Below are positions 1 through 7,303 of a DNA stretch of 20,262 bases, piece after piece. The first letter of the stretch is position 1. The number at the start of each line of letters is the position of its first letter. The translations under genes and the position numbers were made by a program. A model generated the notes under the pieces. The model was not told the origin of the DNA. It was given only the letters and a program-made list of their open reading frames with translations, and ran no database searches. This DNA is from an uncultured Dyadobacter sp. Lineage in GTDB: Bacteria; Bacteroidota; Bacteroidia; Cytophagales; Spirosomataceae. The DNA lies in assembly GCA_937880795.1 (NCBI GenBank), contig CALGRQ010000441.1:1-20262 (forward strand), given 5' to 3'.

Positions 1-2
1 TC

Positions 3-164
3 TCAAACTGGCCCTCTTCGAAATTCGACCGTATAACCCCGGGCGCAGGATTGGGTCTGCGTATCAAAGTTAATAAGCGTTCAAGAACCAATATCGCTAT
101 AGACTATGGTTTTGGTGCAAATGGATCCAAGGGTCTCTTCGTGAATTTAGGGGAGGTTTTTTAA
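3..164 (+). CDS. C-terminal fragment of outer-membrane beta-barrel protein (BamA/TamA-like), partial
   Basis: An open frame enters from the left edge and stops at 162-164, giving 53 residues. They contain GLGLRIKVNK, then TNIAIDYGFG, then GLFVNLGEVF before the stop. The alternating polar/apolar pattern and the terminal phenylalanine are what the last strands of an outer-membrane barrel look like; the final Phe is the usual recognition signal for the BAM machinery. The pattern resembles the last two strands of bacterial surface antigen (BamA/TamA, Omp85) proteins of Bacteroidota, which often end in a similar DYGFG...GLY.N.GE.F. The fragment is too short to tell BamA from TamA or from a stand-alone D15-type protein. 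No terminator is visible after the stop. Confidence 0.6.
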   Translation, partial: SNWPSSKFDRITPGAGLGLRIKVNKRSRTNIAIDYGFGANGSKGLFVNLGEVF

Positions 165-254
165 GAATACCTACACCAATTCTGTGATCATCAGGGTTAT
201 CAAAATCGTGACTATTCTATTTTTGGTATAATTGGAAATATATCAAATGAAATA

Positions 255-285
255 ATTATGATATAATTCTAAACCCGTACCTTTG
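255..285 (+). promoter_or_regulatory. Candidate Bacteroidota promoter for the aminotransferase gene
   Basis: A perfect TAnnTTTG -7 box (TACCTTTG) lies at 278-285, 60 bases before the ATG. Near the expected -33 position only a weak match (TTATG, about 256-260) is seen. A second TAnnTTTG match (TATTTTTG) lies at 218-225 and could be an alternative upstream start. The 181-base gap 165-345 holds nothing else I can name. Confidence 0.45.
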
Positions 286-345
286 CGGGCAATTTGTTGA
301 TATAGATCATCATATCTTTTTTATAAACCTTAATTTTTCGTTGCA

Positions 346-1560
346 ATGTCCGCAGTAGCAGAGCAAAACCGGTTAGCCGACCGTATCAACGCCCTTGAAG
401 AATCTTCGACGCTGGCGATGACCAAAATGGCACGTGAATTGGCCGCACAAGGCCACAAAGTAATTAGCTTGAGTGTTGGTGAACCTGATTTCAAGACACC
501 AGCTCATATTTGTGAGGCTGCCAAGAAAGCAATTGATGATGGTGTTCATGGCTATTCACCTGTTGCAGGATATCCTGATTTGCGTAAGGCGATTGCAGAT
601 AAATTAAAAAGAGATAACAATATCGATTGGAAGCCTGAAAACATCGTTGTTTCTACGGGTGCAAAGCATTCGTTGGCAAACGTTATTCAGGTGTTGATCA
701 ACCCGGGTGATGAGGTGATCATATTTGCGCCATATTGGGTTAGTTATTCCGAAATGGTGAAATTGGCTGAGGGTAAGTCGGTCATTATAGATGGAGCTTT
801 TGAAAACGATTTTAAAGTAACGGCTGCACAATTGGAAGCTGCTATTACGCCTAAAACTAAAATCGTGATGTACGCATCACCAAACAACCCAACTGGTGCT
901 GTATACTCAGAGTCTGAATTGAGAGAAATAGCTGCTGTACTCGAAAAGCATGAAGGAATTTATGTTCTAGCTGATGAGATTTACGAGTATATTAATTTCA
1001 CAGAAGAAGGTAACTTCAGTATTGGATCTATTCCTGCACTAAAAGAAAGAGTGATCACCGTGAATGGCGTGGCAAAAGGATTTGCTATGACAGGATGGAG
1101 AATTGGTTTTGTGGGTGCTGCAAAATGGATTGCTGACGGTGTTGAAAAGCTGCAAGGGCAGGTAACGTCTGGTACCAACTCTATTGCTCAAAAAGCAGCA
1201 ACCGTTGCGTTCAATGGTACTTTGGAGCCATCTAAGGAAATGGCCAAGGCGTATCAGCGTCGCCGTGACCTTGTGATTGGTTTGTTAAAGGAGATTCCAG
1301 GATTCAAGGTAAGAGTTCCGGAAGGAGCATTTTATGCATTCCCTGATGTAAGCTATTACTTCGGAAAATCGGATGGTACCACAACCATCAAGGATTCGGA
1401 TGATTTCTCAAACTGGATCCTGAATAAATATTATGTATCAACTGTGGCTGGTTCAGGTTTTGGAGCTCCAAATTGTATCAGAATTTCTACCGCTGCATCG
1501 GATGAATCGTTAGTAGAAGCGGTTCAGCGTATTAAAGAAGCAGTTGCTACTTTGAAATAA
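346..1560 (+). CDS. aspC: Pyridoxal-phosphate aminotransferase, aspartate aminotransferase (class I, subgroup Ib type)
   Basis: This cytoplasmic fold-type I PLP enzyme most likely interconverts aspartate plus 2-oxoglutarate with oxaloacetate plus glutamate. The 404 residues match the usual family length. Visible landmarks are the N-terminal SVGEPDF (about 43-49), SPNNPTG (178-184), the cofactor-binding DEIY (210-213), and VAKGFAMTGWRIGF with the Schiff-base lysine at K244. R379 in NCIRIS is the expected substrate alpha-carboxylate arginine. The ATG at 346 gives the expected N-terminus; no Shine-Dalgarno is seen, as is normal in this phylum. It appears monocistronic, with a promoter upstream and a hairpin terminator directly after. 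Subgroup Ib enzymes sometimes also use prephenate or other amino acids, so substrate range is less certain than fold and reaction type. Confidence 0.9.
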   Translation: MSAVAEQNRLADRINALEESSTLAMTKMARELAAQGHKVISLSVGEPDFKTPAHICEAAKKAIDDGVHGYSPVAGYPDLRKAIADKLKRDNNIDWKPENIVVSTGAKHSLANVIQVLINPGDEVIIFAPYWVSYSEMVKLAEGKSVIIDGAFENDFKVTAAQLEAAITPKTKIVMYASPNNPTGAVYSESELREIAAVLEKHEGIYVLADEIYEYINFTEEGNFSIGSIPALKERVITVNGVAKGFAMTGWRIGFVGAAKWIADGVEKLQGQVTSGTNSIAQKAATVAFNGTLEPSKEMAKAYQRRRDLVIGLLKEIPGFKVRVPEGAFYAFPDVSYYFGKSDGTTTIKDSDDFSNWILNKYYVSTVAGSGFGAPNCIRISTAASDESLVEAVQRIKEAVATLK

Positions 1561-1583
1561 GGAAAGATTTGTAATGGCTAAAG

Positions 1584-1620
1584 GCCTCATGGGATTTAAC
1601 GCTCATGAGGCTTTTGTTTG
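1584..1620 (+). terminator. Rho-independent terminator after aspC
   Basis: GCCTCATG (1584-1591) pairs perfectly with CATGAGGC (1604-1611) across a 12-base loop and is followed by TTTTGTTT. The flanking AA/TT can lengthen the stem. It lies 23 bases after the aspC stop. Confidence 0.85.
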
Positions 1621-1690
1621 CATATAGGTGAATCACAATGATTTTTAAATTGTTAAACCAATAGCGTTCAAACTTTACAAGGACATAAAG

Positions 1691-1715
1691 GGCTGCTAAA
1701 ACCTATCGTGCAGCC
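1691..1715 (+). promoter_or_regulatory. Small leader hairpin before the reductase gene
   Basis: GGCTGC (1691-1696) and GCAGCC (1710-1715) form a 6-bp perfect stem with a 13-base loop, ending 11 bases before the start codon of the reductase. There is no T-run, so it is not a terminator. It could affect translation initiation, but it may be chance. Confidence 0.3.
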
Positions 1716-1726
1716 ATCAGCATATT

Positions 1727-2794
1727 ATGAGTAAATACTATTTTTTGAAGGTCAAAGAGATTGAGCGAGAAACGGACGAAGCGTCAACGATCCACTTTTG
1801 GCATCCGTTAAACGAAGTGGTCGCATATAGACCTGGCCAGTTTCTCACCCTATTGTTGCCGCAAAATGAAACAAAGGTGCGCCGCTCTTATTCAATGTCC
1901 AGTTCTCCCTATACAGATGTCTCGTTGGCTATCACCATAAAACGGGTTGCTGGCGGATTTGCATCTAATCTTTTATTAGACACTATTCAGGAAGGGGATA
2001 TTTTGGAGGCCATGGAGCCCGCAGGTAATTTCTTCCCGAAACAAGCAGATGATCAAACCCGGCAAGTGGTTTTCATTGGGGCGGGAAGTGGTATAACACC
2101 ATTGTTTTCGATCTTGAAATCTATTTTAATGGTTGAGCCCGAAAGTGAGGTTTTTTTACTGTACGGAAGCCGAAATGAAGAGAGTATTATTTTTAGAGAG
2201 AAAATAAATGCTTTACAGGCCAAATATAAGGAGCGGTTCAAGGTAGTGCATACATTGAGTCAACCATCTGAAAATTGGTCTGGCGAAATGGGGCGTCTAA
2301 ACAAGACTCATATTCTCAAAATTTTGGAAGGGCTTCCAGGGTTAAATAGGGTAGGGGCGGAATACTATCTATGCGGTCCTGATGATATGATGGAAGAGGC
2401 GCATCGGGCGTTGTCTATTGTGTCGGTTCCCGACTCGCAAATCAGAAAGGAAAGTTTCCTAACGGCAACAGCTGCACAACCAGGAGAAGTGATGATAGAA
2501 GAAAATGATGATACCCTTAAAACCAGAGAAATTACGCTGTTTTATGAAGGTACAGAATACAAACTTCCTGTAAAGCCGCACGAGACCGTGCTAGAAGCTG
2601 CTTTGAATATGGATATAGATTTACCCTATTCTTGCCAGGCAGGTATGTGTACGGCTTGTTTAGGTCGCTGTACGTCGGGTAAAGTTCATTTAGACGAGGA
2701 GGATGCCTTGTCAGCAGCTGAGCTATCCGAAGGTTTTATTTTAACCTGCGTTACGCACCCTATGAGTGACGACGTTGTGATTGAAGTAGAATAA
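1727..2794 (+). CDS. PaaE/Hmp-type NAD(P)H oxidoreductase with C-terminal 2Fe-2S ferredoxin domain
   Basis: A soluble three-part electron-transfer protein of 355 residues that would pass electrons from NAD(P)H through FAD to a 2Fe-2S cluster and on to a partner oxygenase or reductase. The FAD-binding barrel (about 1-105) has RSYS at 53-56. The nucleotide-binding domain (about 112-235) has GAGSGITP at 118-125 and CGPDDMM at 216-222. The plant-type ferredoxin domain (about 265-355) keeps all four cluster cysteines: C303, C308, C311 and C341. Length and domain order match PaaE, the reductase of phenylacetyl-CoA epoxidase. No paaABCD, paaK or other ring-degradation gene lies in the window, and the gene sits alone between two terminators. 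The partner is therefore unknown and the symbol is withheld. Confidence 0.88.
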   Translation: MSKYYFLKVKEIERETDEASTIHFWHPLNEVVAYRPGQFLTLLLPQNETKVRRSYSMSSSPYTDVSLAITIKRVAGGFASNLLLDTIQEGDILEAMEPAGNFFPKQADDQTRQVVFIGAGSGITPLFSILKSILMVEPESEVFLLYGSRNEESIIFREKINALQAKYKERFKVVHTLSQPSENWSGEMGRLNKTHILKILEGLPGLNRVGAEYYLCGPDDMMEEAHRALSIVSVPDSQIRKESFLTATAAQPGEVMIEENDDTLKTREITLFYEGTEYKLPVKPHETVLEAALNMDIDLPYSCQAGMCTACLGRCTSGKVHLDEEDALSAAELSEGFILTCVTHPMSDDVVIEVE

Positions 2795-2804
2795 AGCGAT
2801 ACTT

Positions 2805-2841
2805 CATACCGCTCAGAAATATAGATGAGCGGTATGTTTTT
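2805..2841 (+). terminator. Rho-independent terminator after the reductase gene
   Basis: CATACCGCTCA (2805-2815) pairs perfectly over 11 bp with TGAGCGGTATG (2826-2836) around a 10-base loop, followed by TTTTT. It lies between the convergent reductase and BlaI-type genes. The minus-strand side lacks a good T-run, so it mainly serves the plus-strand gene, though the stem could work both ways. Confidence 0.9.
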
Positions 2842-2843
2842 AT

Positions 2844-3221
2844 TTAGATGATTACGGCTGCACGCTCTTGCACGAGCTCTTGAATTTGTGCCAGTGCTTC
2901 GCGGGAAATGGAGTGATTTTCCAAAGCCATTTTAATAAGCTCTGCTGAATTATCCTGGAAGGCTGTTTTTACCAGTTTATCCAATAAATGAAGTTGGGTT
3001 TCTTCTTTACCCAATAGCGCAACATATATATGTGAGCGGCCTTGCTCGGTGCGGTATAGGAGGCCCTTGTCATGCATAATTTGCATCAATTTGAGCGTAG
3101 TTGTATATCCTACACCCTTTGACACGATCAGCGCATCGTGAACTGCTCGCACGGTACTGGGACCGGTCTGCCATAAAACATTCAAAATTTCCAGTTCCGA
3201 ATCGGTAGGTTTTAAATACAT
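2844..3221 (-). CDS. BlaI/MecI/CopY-family transcriptional repressor
   Basis: A 125-residue winged-helix DNA-binding protein when started at the ATG at 3221 (MYLKPTDSELEILNVLW). The frame could extend to a GTG at 3257, but that adds 12 residues not expected in the family and starts next to the operator arm, so the ATG is preferred. The N-terminal half has the helix-turn-helix and wing (TVRAVHDAL, then GYTTTLKLMQIMHDKGLL, then GRSHIYVAL). The C-terminal half is the helical dimer region. Family members repress target genes and are inactivated when an M56-type sensor protease triggers their cleavage. No M56/BlaR gene is adjacent: upstream lies dnaN and downstream the convergent reductase. Two tandem inverted repeats directly upstream suggest autoregulation. 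Its other targets cannot be told from this window. Confidence 0.88.
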   Translation of the reverse strand: MYLKPTDSELEILNVLWQTGPSTVRAVHDALIVSKGVGYTTTLKLMQIMHDKGLLYRTEQGRSHIYVALLGKEETQLHLLDKLVKTAFQDNSAELIKMALENHSISREALAQIQELVQERAAVII

Positions 3222-3260
3222 GTTATCAATTATCCCTTGTGCCAGATTAATAGCCACAAA

Positions 3261-3315
3261 TATCTACGAAAATAATCGTAGATACAAGGGATATATACGA
3301 CCATTTTCGTAGATA
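3261..3315 (-). promoter_or_regulatory. Two tandem inverted repeats, probable BlaI-type operators
   Basis: Operator 1 is TATCTACGA (3261-3269) and its exact complement TCGTAGATA (3276-3284) with a 6-base spacer. Operator 2 is TATATACGA (3292-3300) and TCGTAGATA (3307-3315), also with a 6-base spacer and one arm mismatch. The repeats start 31 bases apart, about three helical turns, so two dimers could bind the same face. They lie 40-94 bases upstream of the ATG of the BlaI-type gene, where autorepression would be expected. That they bind this protein is inference from position and symmetry. Confidence 0.75.
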
Positions 3316-3359
3316 GATGATTTTTAGAAATACAAAGTATTGTTTATGAGCGCTTTGAA

Positions 3360-3403
3360 AACATTAAGAGGCCGAGAAGATATCTTCTCAGCCTCTTAAT
3401 GTT
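3360..3403 (-). terminator. Long hairpin terminator after dnaN
   Basis: The arms AACATTAAGAGGC (3360-3372) and GCCTCTTAATGTT (3391-3403) are perfect complements. Between them sits the palindrome GAGAAGAT/ATCTTCTC (3374-3389) flanked by one C/A mismatch. The whole is a 44-base near-perfect palindrome. On the minus strand it is followed by TTTTC, which suits termination of dnaN, whose stop is 23 bases away. Confidence 0.85.
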
Positions 3404-3425
3404 AAGATCTAATAAGCTGTATTTT

Positions 3426-4550
3426 CTATACGTAAGTATTTAGCATAACCGGCATAACCAGCATCAGAATGTCTTCATTATCTTCCTGCTCCACAGGAAT
3501 AATAAGTCCGGCCCGGTTTGGTGCAGAAAGTTCAAAAGTGATGGTTTTGCTAGAAATGTTTCCTAAAACTTCGATCAAGAATTTCGCATTGAAACCAATT
3601 TCCATATCATCGCCATTGTAGTCGCACATCAAACGCTCGTTGGCTTCGTTGGAGTAGTCAAGATCTTCGGCAGATATAACCAGATCGTTCAGCGACATTT
3701 TCAGGCGTACCTGATGTGTTGTGCGGTTAGAATATATTGATATACGACGCAAAGAACTCAAAATCTCCATTCTGTTAATGGTCAGAGAGTTCTGATTGTT
3801 CGTTGGGATTGCATTTTCATAATCCGGGAAACGCTCGTCAATAAGACGGCATATCATACGAATGTTGCCAAAGCTGAAAAAAGCGTTCGATGCTGTAAAT
3901 TCGGCCTTAACGGGTACATCGTCCGAAGGAAGGCAAGATTTTAAAAGATTAAGCGCCTTCCGCTGGATAATCATTGATGTATCTATATCCGATTTAATAT
4001 CCGTGCGGCGATAGCGTACCAAACGGTGACCATCCGTTGCAACAAAAGTGGCGTTTTCTGCACCCATTTGTACGAATACCCCGGTCATTGCGGGACGTAG
4101 ATCGTCGGTGCTGGTTGCAAATAATGTATTTGAAATAGCTGCACCTAGCGCCGAAGAGGATAAATCAACAGCCTGCCCACGGTTTACCGAAGGTGTTTTC
4201 GGGAAGTCTATCGGGTTTTCACCAGATAACTTATAGCGACCATTGTCAGAAATGATTTCAGTTCCAAACGTATCGGCATTAACCTGAACAGTAATGGGTT
4301 GTTCAGGAAGTCCGCGAAGCGTATCCAACAAAAGTTTTGCAGGTATAGCTATGGCTCCTTTTTCCGATGATTCAACTTCAATTTCCGTAATCATGACCGT
4401 TTGAAGATCCGAAGCGGTTACTGTGAGTGAATTACCTTCTAAAGACAGTAGGAAATTCTCGAGTATAGGCACAATAGGGTTCGTAGAAACGACACCATTT
4501 ATAGCGGATAGTTGCTTGAGGAGTACTGATGACGAAACGACAAACTTCAT
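3426..4550 (-). CDS. dnaN: DNA polymerase III beta subunit (sliding clamp)
   Basis: The ring-shaped clamp encircles DNA and tethers DNA polymerase III and repair proteins. At 374 residues it has normal family length. It starts with the characteristic MKFVVSSSVLLKQLSAINGVV and contains ATDGHRLVRYR (about residues 173-183), ERFPDYENAIP in the middle domain, and a C-terminal VMPVMLNTYV that corresponds to the usual MPMR-type end. The three repeated clamp domains fill the length. It is on the minus strand downstream of gldG, with a 109-base gap holding a likely promoter, and ends at a strong hairpin. dnaA and an origin are not visible here; in Bacteroidota dnaN is often separated from dnaA. Nothing unusual is seen in the protein. 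Confidence 0.97.
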   Translation of the reverse strand: MKFVVSSSVLLKQLSAINGVVSTNPIVPILENFLLSLEGNSLTVTASDLQTVMITEIEVESSEKGAIAIPAKLLLDTLRGLPEQPITVQVNADTFGTEIISDNGRYKLSGENPIDFPKTPSVNRGQAVDLSSSALGAAISNTLFATSTDDLRPAMTGVFVQMGAENATFVATDGHRLVRYRRTDIKSDIDTSMIIQRKALNLLKSCLPSDDVPVKAEFTASNAFFSFGNIRMICRLIDERFPDYENAIPTNNQNSLTINRMEILSSLRRISIYSNRTTHQVRLKMSLNDLVISAEDLDYSNEANERLMCDYNGDDMEIGFNAKFLIEVLGNISSKTITFELSAPNRAGLIIPVEQEDNEDILMLVMPVMLNTYV

Positions 4551-4624
4551 AATTATTGACGTAAGTGTTTAGATATAAAGATATTATAAGTGATTTCTAC
4601 TCTAAAAAAATGTATTGTAGGGGA

Positions 4625-4632
4625 CAAAAGTA
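4625..4632 (-). promoter_or_regulatory. Candidate -7 box for dnaN
   Basis: On the minus strand this reads TACTTTTG, a perfect match to TAnnTTTG, 75 bases before the dnaN ATG and inside the gldG-dnaN gap. No convincing -33 TTG is seen at the expected distance, so the call is moderate. Confidence 0.45.
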
Positions 4633-4659
4633 GGAAAAATTAAGTAGTCTCGGGCATCC

Positions 4660-6312
4660 TCAACCGAATTTTCTGATTCTGAGATAATGCCTGATCCCCC
4701 CAAATAAAGCAATAAGCGCAAGTGGAAGTAGTAGGTTGAGACTTTGCCAGAATTTTTTATTTTCTTGTATCTGGATTTTATCCAATTGACGAATACTCAC
4801 CTGCTTGTTTCTAGCTGTAATTAATCCTTGGTCGTCCGTTAAGTAATCCAAAGCGTGCATTACCAGGTCTTTATTTCCGAAGGTCATTCCTGTTATGCGG
4901 TCGTATCCCAGGGGTAACGGAGCGCTTCTTTTATAATCGACATCATTTACGATGATGTCACCGTCCGCAAAAATGATCACTTTCCCGGGTGTTCCCGATG
5001 CCTTAAAATTGGCATGTCTTGGATCGCCGGGGAGTATTCTATTCGCATATAGCGAAGCAAACGAACCCTCCAACAATAAGCCCGCAATTTTAACACCATT
5101 GTTGTATTCCGCTGGTTCTGGTTGTTTTCTAGCTTCATTATAGCCTACAAGTGCAGGGGTATTGAGCAACTGGGTATATGGCGAGGTCATGATCAACGGA
5201 GTCTTATGGATTCCATCGGCTCTGACGGTATCCAAAGAGCTTAGAAAACGGGTGTATACGGCGTTGATGTTGCGGGTAACCGGGTGATTGCCCAGGTTGT
5301 TTAATACTGGGAAGAACCGCCACGGCATGGGTTTAATTTCAGGTTTATCGCCCATGGTGCCCACATTCAGGAGAATTTGCGCGCAGTTCATATCTTTCAC
5401 CAGGTTGGTATTGAGTCGGGCACCCCATTTAAAAAACAGATCACCCAAATTGAGATCCAGTGGTTGTGCATAGGTTCCTTCTAGATTGACGCTATCTACA
5501 TGTGCGCCATCTACGAAAAACATTGCGTGCCCGCCGCCCACTACATACTGATCAATTTTAAACTTTTCGTCTTCTGAAAATGCAGAATCGGGTTTAAGAA
5601 TAAGAAGCGCATCAAGACCGTCATACGACGAAGGATTATTCATATCCAGAAAAACATCGTATTGCTGTTGAATGGTAGCAATAAGATCGCTGAGACGAGA
5701 GGGTGCAATTTGCGTATGGCTTACAACGAGCCCTACTTTTTTCCGCTCAGGATTTGCCAGTAAACGTATAGCAGACGACAATTCAAACTCCAATCCTTCC
5801 ACTGATTGATTAAGTTGTTCGTCTGGGCTACTGCTTTTATTTCCTTTCAGTAACTGAACCGGCACGGCCAGAGTATCGGCTTGGACGATGGCACCGGGGA
5901 AAATAATTTTTTCGGTACGTTTTCCGTCTGGATCGGTGGCATGCAGATTGGTTGGTGTTAAGCCGCGTTCAACCAGATTTTGATATTGCTTTTTTCGTGC
6001 TTCATCATTGGTGGCACTGGAGGGATCAGAAAATTGAAAACTGAGCTTGCCGTTGGAATAGGTTTTAAACTCATCCAGCATTTCACGAGTTGCGTTTTCA
6101 AGCCTTTTAAATCCAGGTGGGAAATCTCCGGCAAGATATACATTAACCTGAACGTCCTTATCCAGATTTTCCAGAAGCTGTTTGGTCGCATCCGAAATCG
6201 AGTAACGTTTATCGTCGGTGAGATCAAGTCTGAAAAAAAGAAGGGACGCAAGCCAGTTGATGCCTGCCAAAATAGCCACAAGCGCTAGAAAGCGGAATAT
6301 TGTTTTTTTCAT
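4660..6312 (-). CDS. gldG: GldG, gliding-motility-associated ABC transporter substrate-binding/auxiliary component
   Basis: GldG partners GldA (ATPase) and GldF (permease) in an ABC complex required for gliding in Flavobacterium johnsoniae; homologs also occur in non-gliders. The 550 residues start with a membrane anchor (about 5-28), followed by RLDLTDDKRYSISDATKQLL, typical of the family N-terminus. A large extracytoplasmic region (about 30-520) follows, including the ABC-auxiliary-type segment KVGLVVSHTQIAPS and GGGHAMFFVDGAHVD. It closes with a second membrane segment (about 524-545) and a basic tail. The ATG at 6312 gives the expected MKKTIFRFLAL start. Upstream is a DUF1080 gene rather than gldF, so the usual gldF-gldG pairing is not seen here. 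A TAnnTTTG box just upstream suggests its own promoter. dnaN follows in the same direction. Confidence 0.9.
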   Translation of the reverse strand: MKKTIFRFLALVAILAGINWLASLLFFRLDLTDDKRYSISDATKQLLENLDKDVQVNVYLAGDFPPGFKRLENATREMLDEFKTYSNGKLSFQFSDPSSATNDEARKKQYQNLVERGLTPTNLHATDPDGKRTEKIIFPGAIVQADTLAVPVQLLKGNKSSSPDEQLNQSVEGLEFELSSAIRLLANPERKKVGLVVSHTQIAPSRLSDLIATIQQQYDVFLDMNNPSSYDGLDALLILKPDSAFSEDEKFKIDQYVVGGGHAMFFVDGAHVDSVNLEGTYAQPLDLNLGDLFFKWGARLNTNLVKDMNCAQILLNVGTMGDKPEIKPMPWRFFPVLNNLGNHPVTRNINAVYTRFLSSLDTVRADGIHKTPLIMTSPYTQLLNTPALVGYNEARKQPEPAEYNNGVKIAGLLLEGSFASLYANRILPGDPRHANFKASGTPGKVIIFADGDIIVNDVDYKRSAPLPLGYDRITGMTFGNKDLVMHALDYLTDDQGLITARNKQVSIRQLDKIQIQENKKFWQSLNLLLPLALIALFGGIRHYLRIRKFG

Positions 6313-6336
6313 GAAGGAAGAACGCCCGTTTTAGCG

Positions 6337-6344
6337 CAAAAATA
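6337..6344 (-). promoter_or_regulatory. Candidate -7 box for gldG
   Basis: The minus strand reads TATTTTTG, a perfect TAnnTTTG match 25 bases before the gldG ATG, in the 63-base gap after the DUF1080 stop. The -33 region is poor. If real, the leader is very short. Confidence 0.4.
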
Positions 6345-6375
6345 TAAAAAGAATACGGGAGTTAACGATTGCATA

Positions 6376-7272
6376 TTATTTCTTGTATTTGCAGGAAGCG
6401 GGATCCGATGCGATATAGTACGATTTATAGTTAAGGGCTTTCGGATTCATACAACCTTTTAGATTCAGGAGCTGAATATTTTTAAAATCGATTGGATGAC
6501 TTTCAGCCTGTAAGGCAATATAACCACTACCCAGCGCCGTATTTTGTTTCTTCATCCAATCTTCTTCACTTCCAACTTTACCATCCTTAAAAGTATGATT
6601 TTTCCCTACGTAACCTCCTCCGATTTTTGGGTTGGTGAATACGAGTACCGTGTCACCTTCGATAAGGTGGTATACGATTGAATCTCCCAGTACAATGGCT
6701 TCTGCTGAAACCCATTGGTCACCATTATAGGTTTTGGAAGTGGAGTTGATACAATGTTGCTCGGTTGTTTTTCCATCAATATCCACAATGGTTCCCGGTG
6801 TACAAAGGTTACCTGTAGTTCTTTCTCCGGCATTTAGACCTCCGAGGTATTGCATTTCCAGGGATATCGGAAAATCCTGATCCAGCCCTAGACTGGCGGC
6901 AGATTGGGAATGCAACATAATTCCACTGTTACGAACATTCCAGGATGCGCCTCCCGGCACCTGATTACCCGTAAACCGATACTGTAATTTTATTTTATAA
7001 TGTGAGAATGGCTGATTGAAATACATATGGCCATATTCTGTGGTAAATTTCTCATACTCTTTGTAATTCACCCGAATCATACCATCCTCTACAATGAAGG
7101 TGTTTTTGTAGTTGTCGTTTACCTTATGACCTGCTATTTTGATATCCCATCCGGTTAAATCTTTGCCATTAAAAAGCGATTGCCATTCTTCCTGGTTTGA
7201 TTTCTTTTTCTGCCCATAAACCGTCGGAATGATGAGGAAGGTGGCAACAAGAACTTTAAAAAATGTGCGCAT
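6376..7272 (-). CDS. Secreted DUF1080 protein (3-keto-disaccharide hydrolase family) with C-terminal Cys motif
   Basis: The preferred start is the ATG at 7272, giving 298 residues with a clear signal peptide (MRTFFKVLVATFLIIPTVYG, probable cleavage before or at Q21). The frame extends to a GTG at 7317, but that puts 15 residues in front of the signal peptide. The mature protein shows the DUF1080 hallmarks WQSLFNGKDLTGWD (about 30-43), the NSGIMLHSQ segment, LEMQYLGG, and a closing GYIALQAESHPIDFKNIQLL. Some members hydrolyse 3-keto-glycosides after dehydrogenase oxidation of the sugar; others have no known substrate. A short C-terminal extension, residues 273-298, has GCMNPKALNY and a second cysteine (C274 and C294), like the GC.D..A.NY...DDGSC modules of Bacteroidota surface proteins. 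It sits between rnr and gldG with no sugar dehydrogenase beside it. Confidence 0.85.
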   Translation of the reverse strand: MRTFFKVLVATFLIIPTVYGQKKKSNQEEWQSLFNGKDLTGWDIKIAGHKVNDNYKNTFIVEDGMIRVNYKEYEKFTTEYGHMYFNQPFSHYKIKLQYRFTGNQVPGGASWNVRNSGIMLHSQSAASLGLDQDFPISLEMQYLGGLNAGERTTGNLCTPGTIVDIDGKTTEQHCINSTSKTYNGDQWVSAEAIVLGDSIVYHLIEGDTVLVFTNPKIGGGYVGKNHTFKDGKVGSEEDWMKKQNTALGSGYIALQAESHPIDFKNIQLLNLKGCMNPKALNYKSYYIASDPASCKYKK

Positions 7273-7303
7273 AAGTATAAGATTAAAGGATATAACTAAA
7301 AAA

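Noticed and set aside
3222..3257. A GTG start extending the BlaI-type protein by 12 residues.
   Set aside because: The family N-terminus fits the ATG at 3221. Similar upstream GTG or TTG extensions were rejected for the DUF1080 gene (7317), lipB (11814) and yraN (11878) in favour of the internal ATG.
6324..6360. CCCGTTTT...AATACGGG as a terminator for the DUF1080 gene.
   Set aside because: The stem has a mismatch, the loop is long, and it overlaps the better-supported -7 box of gldG.
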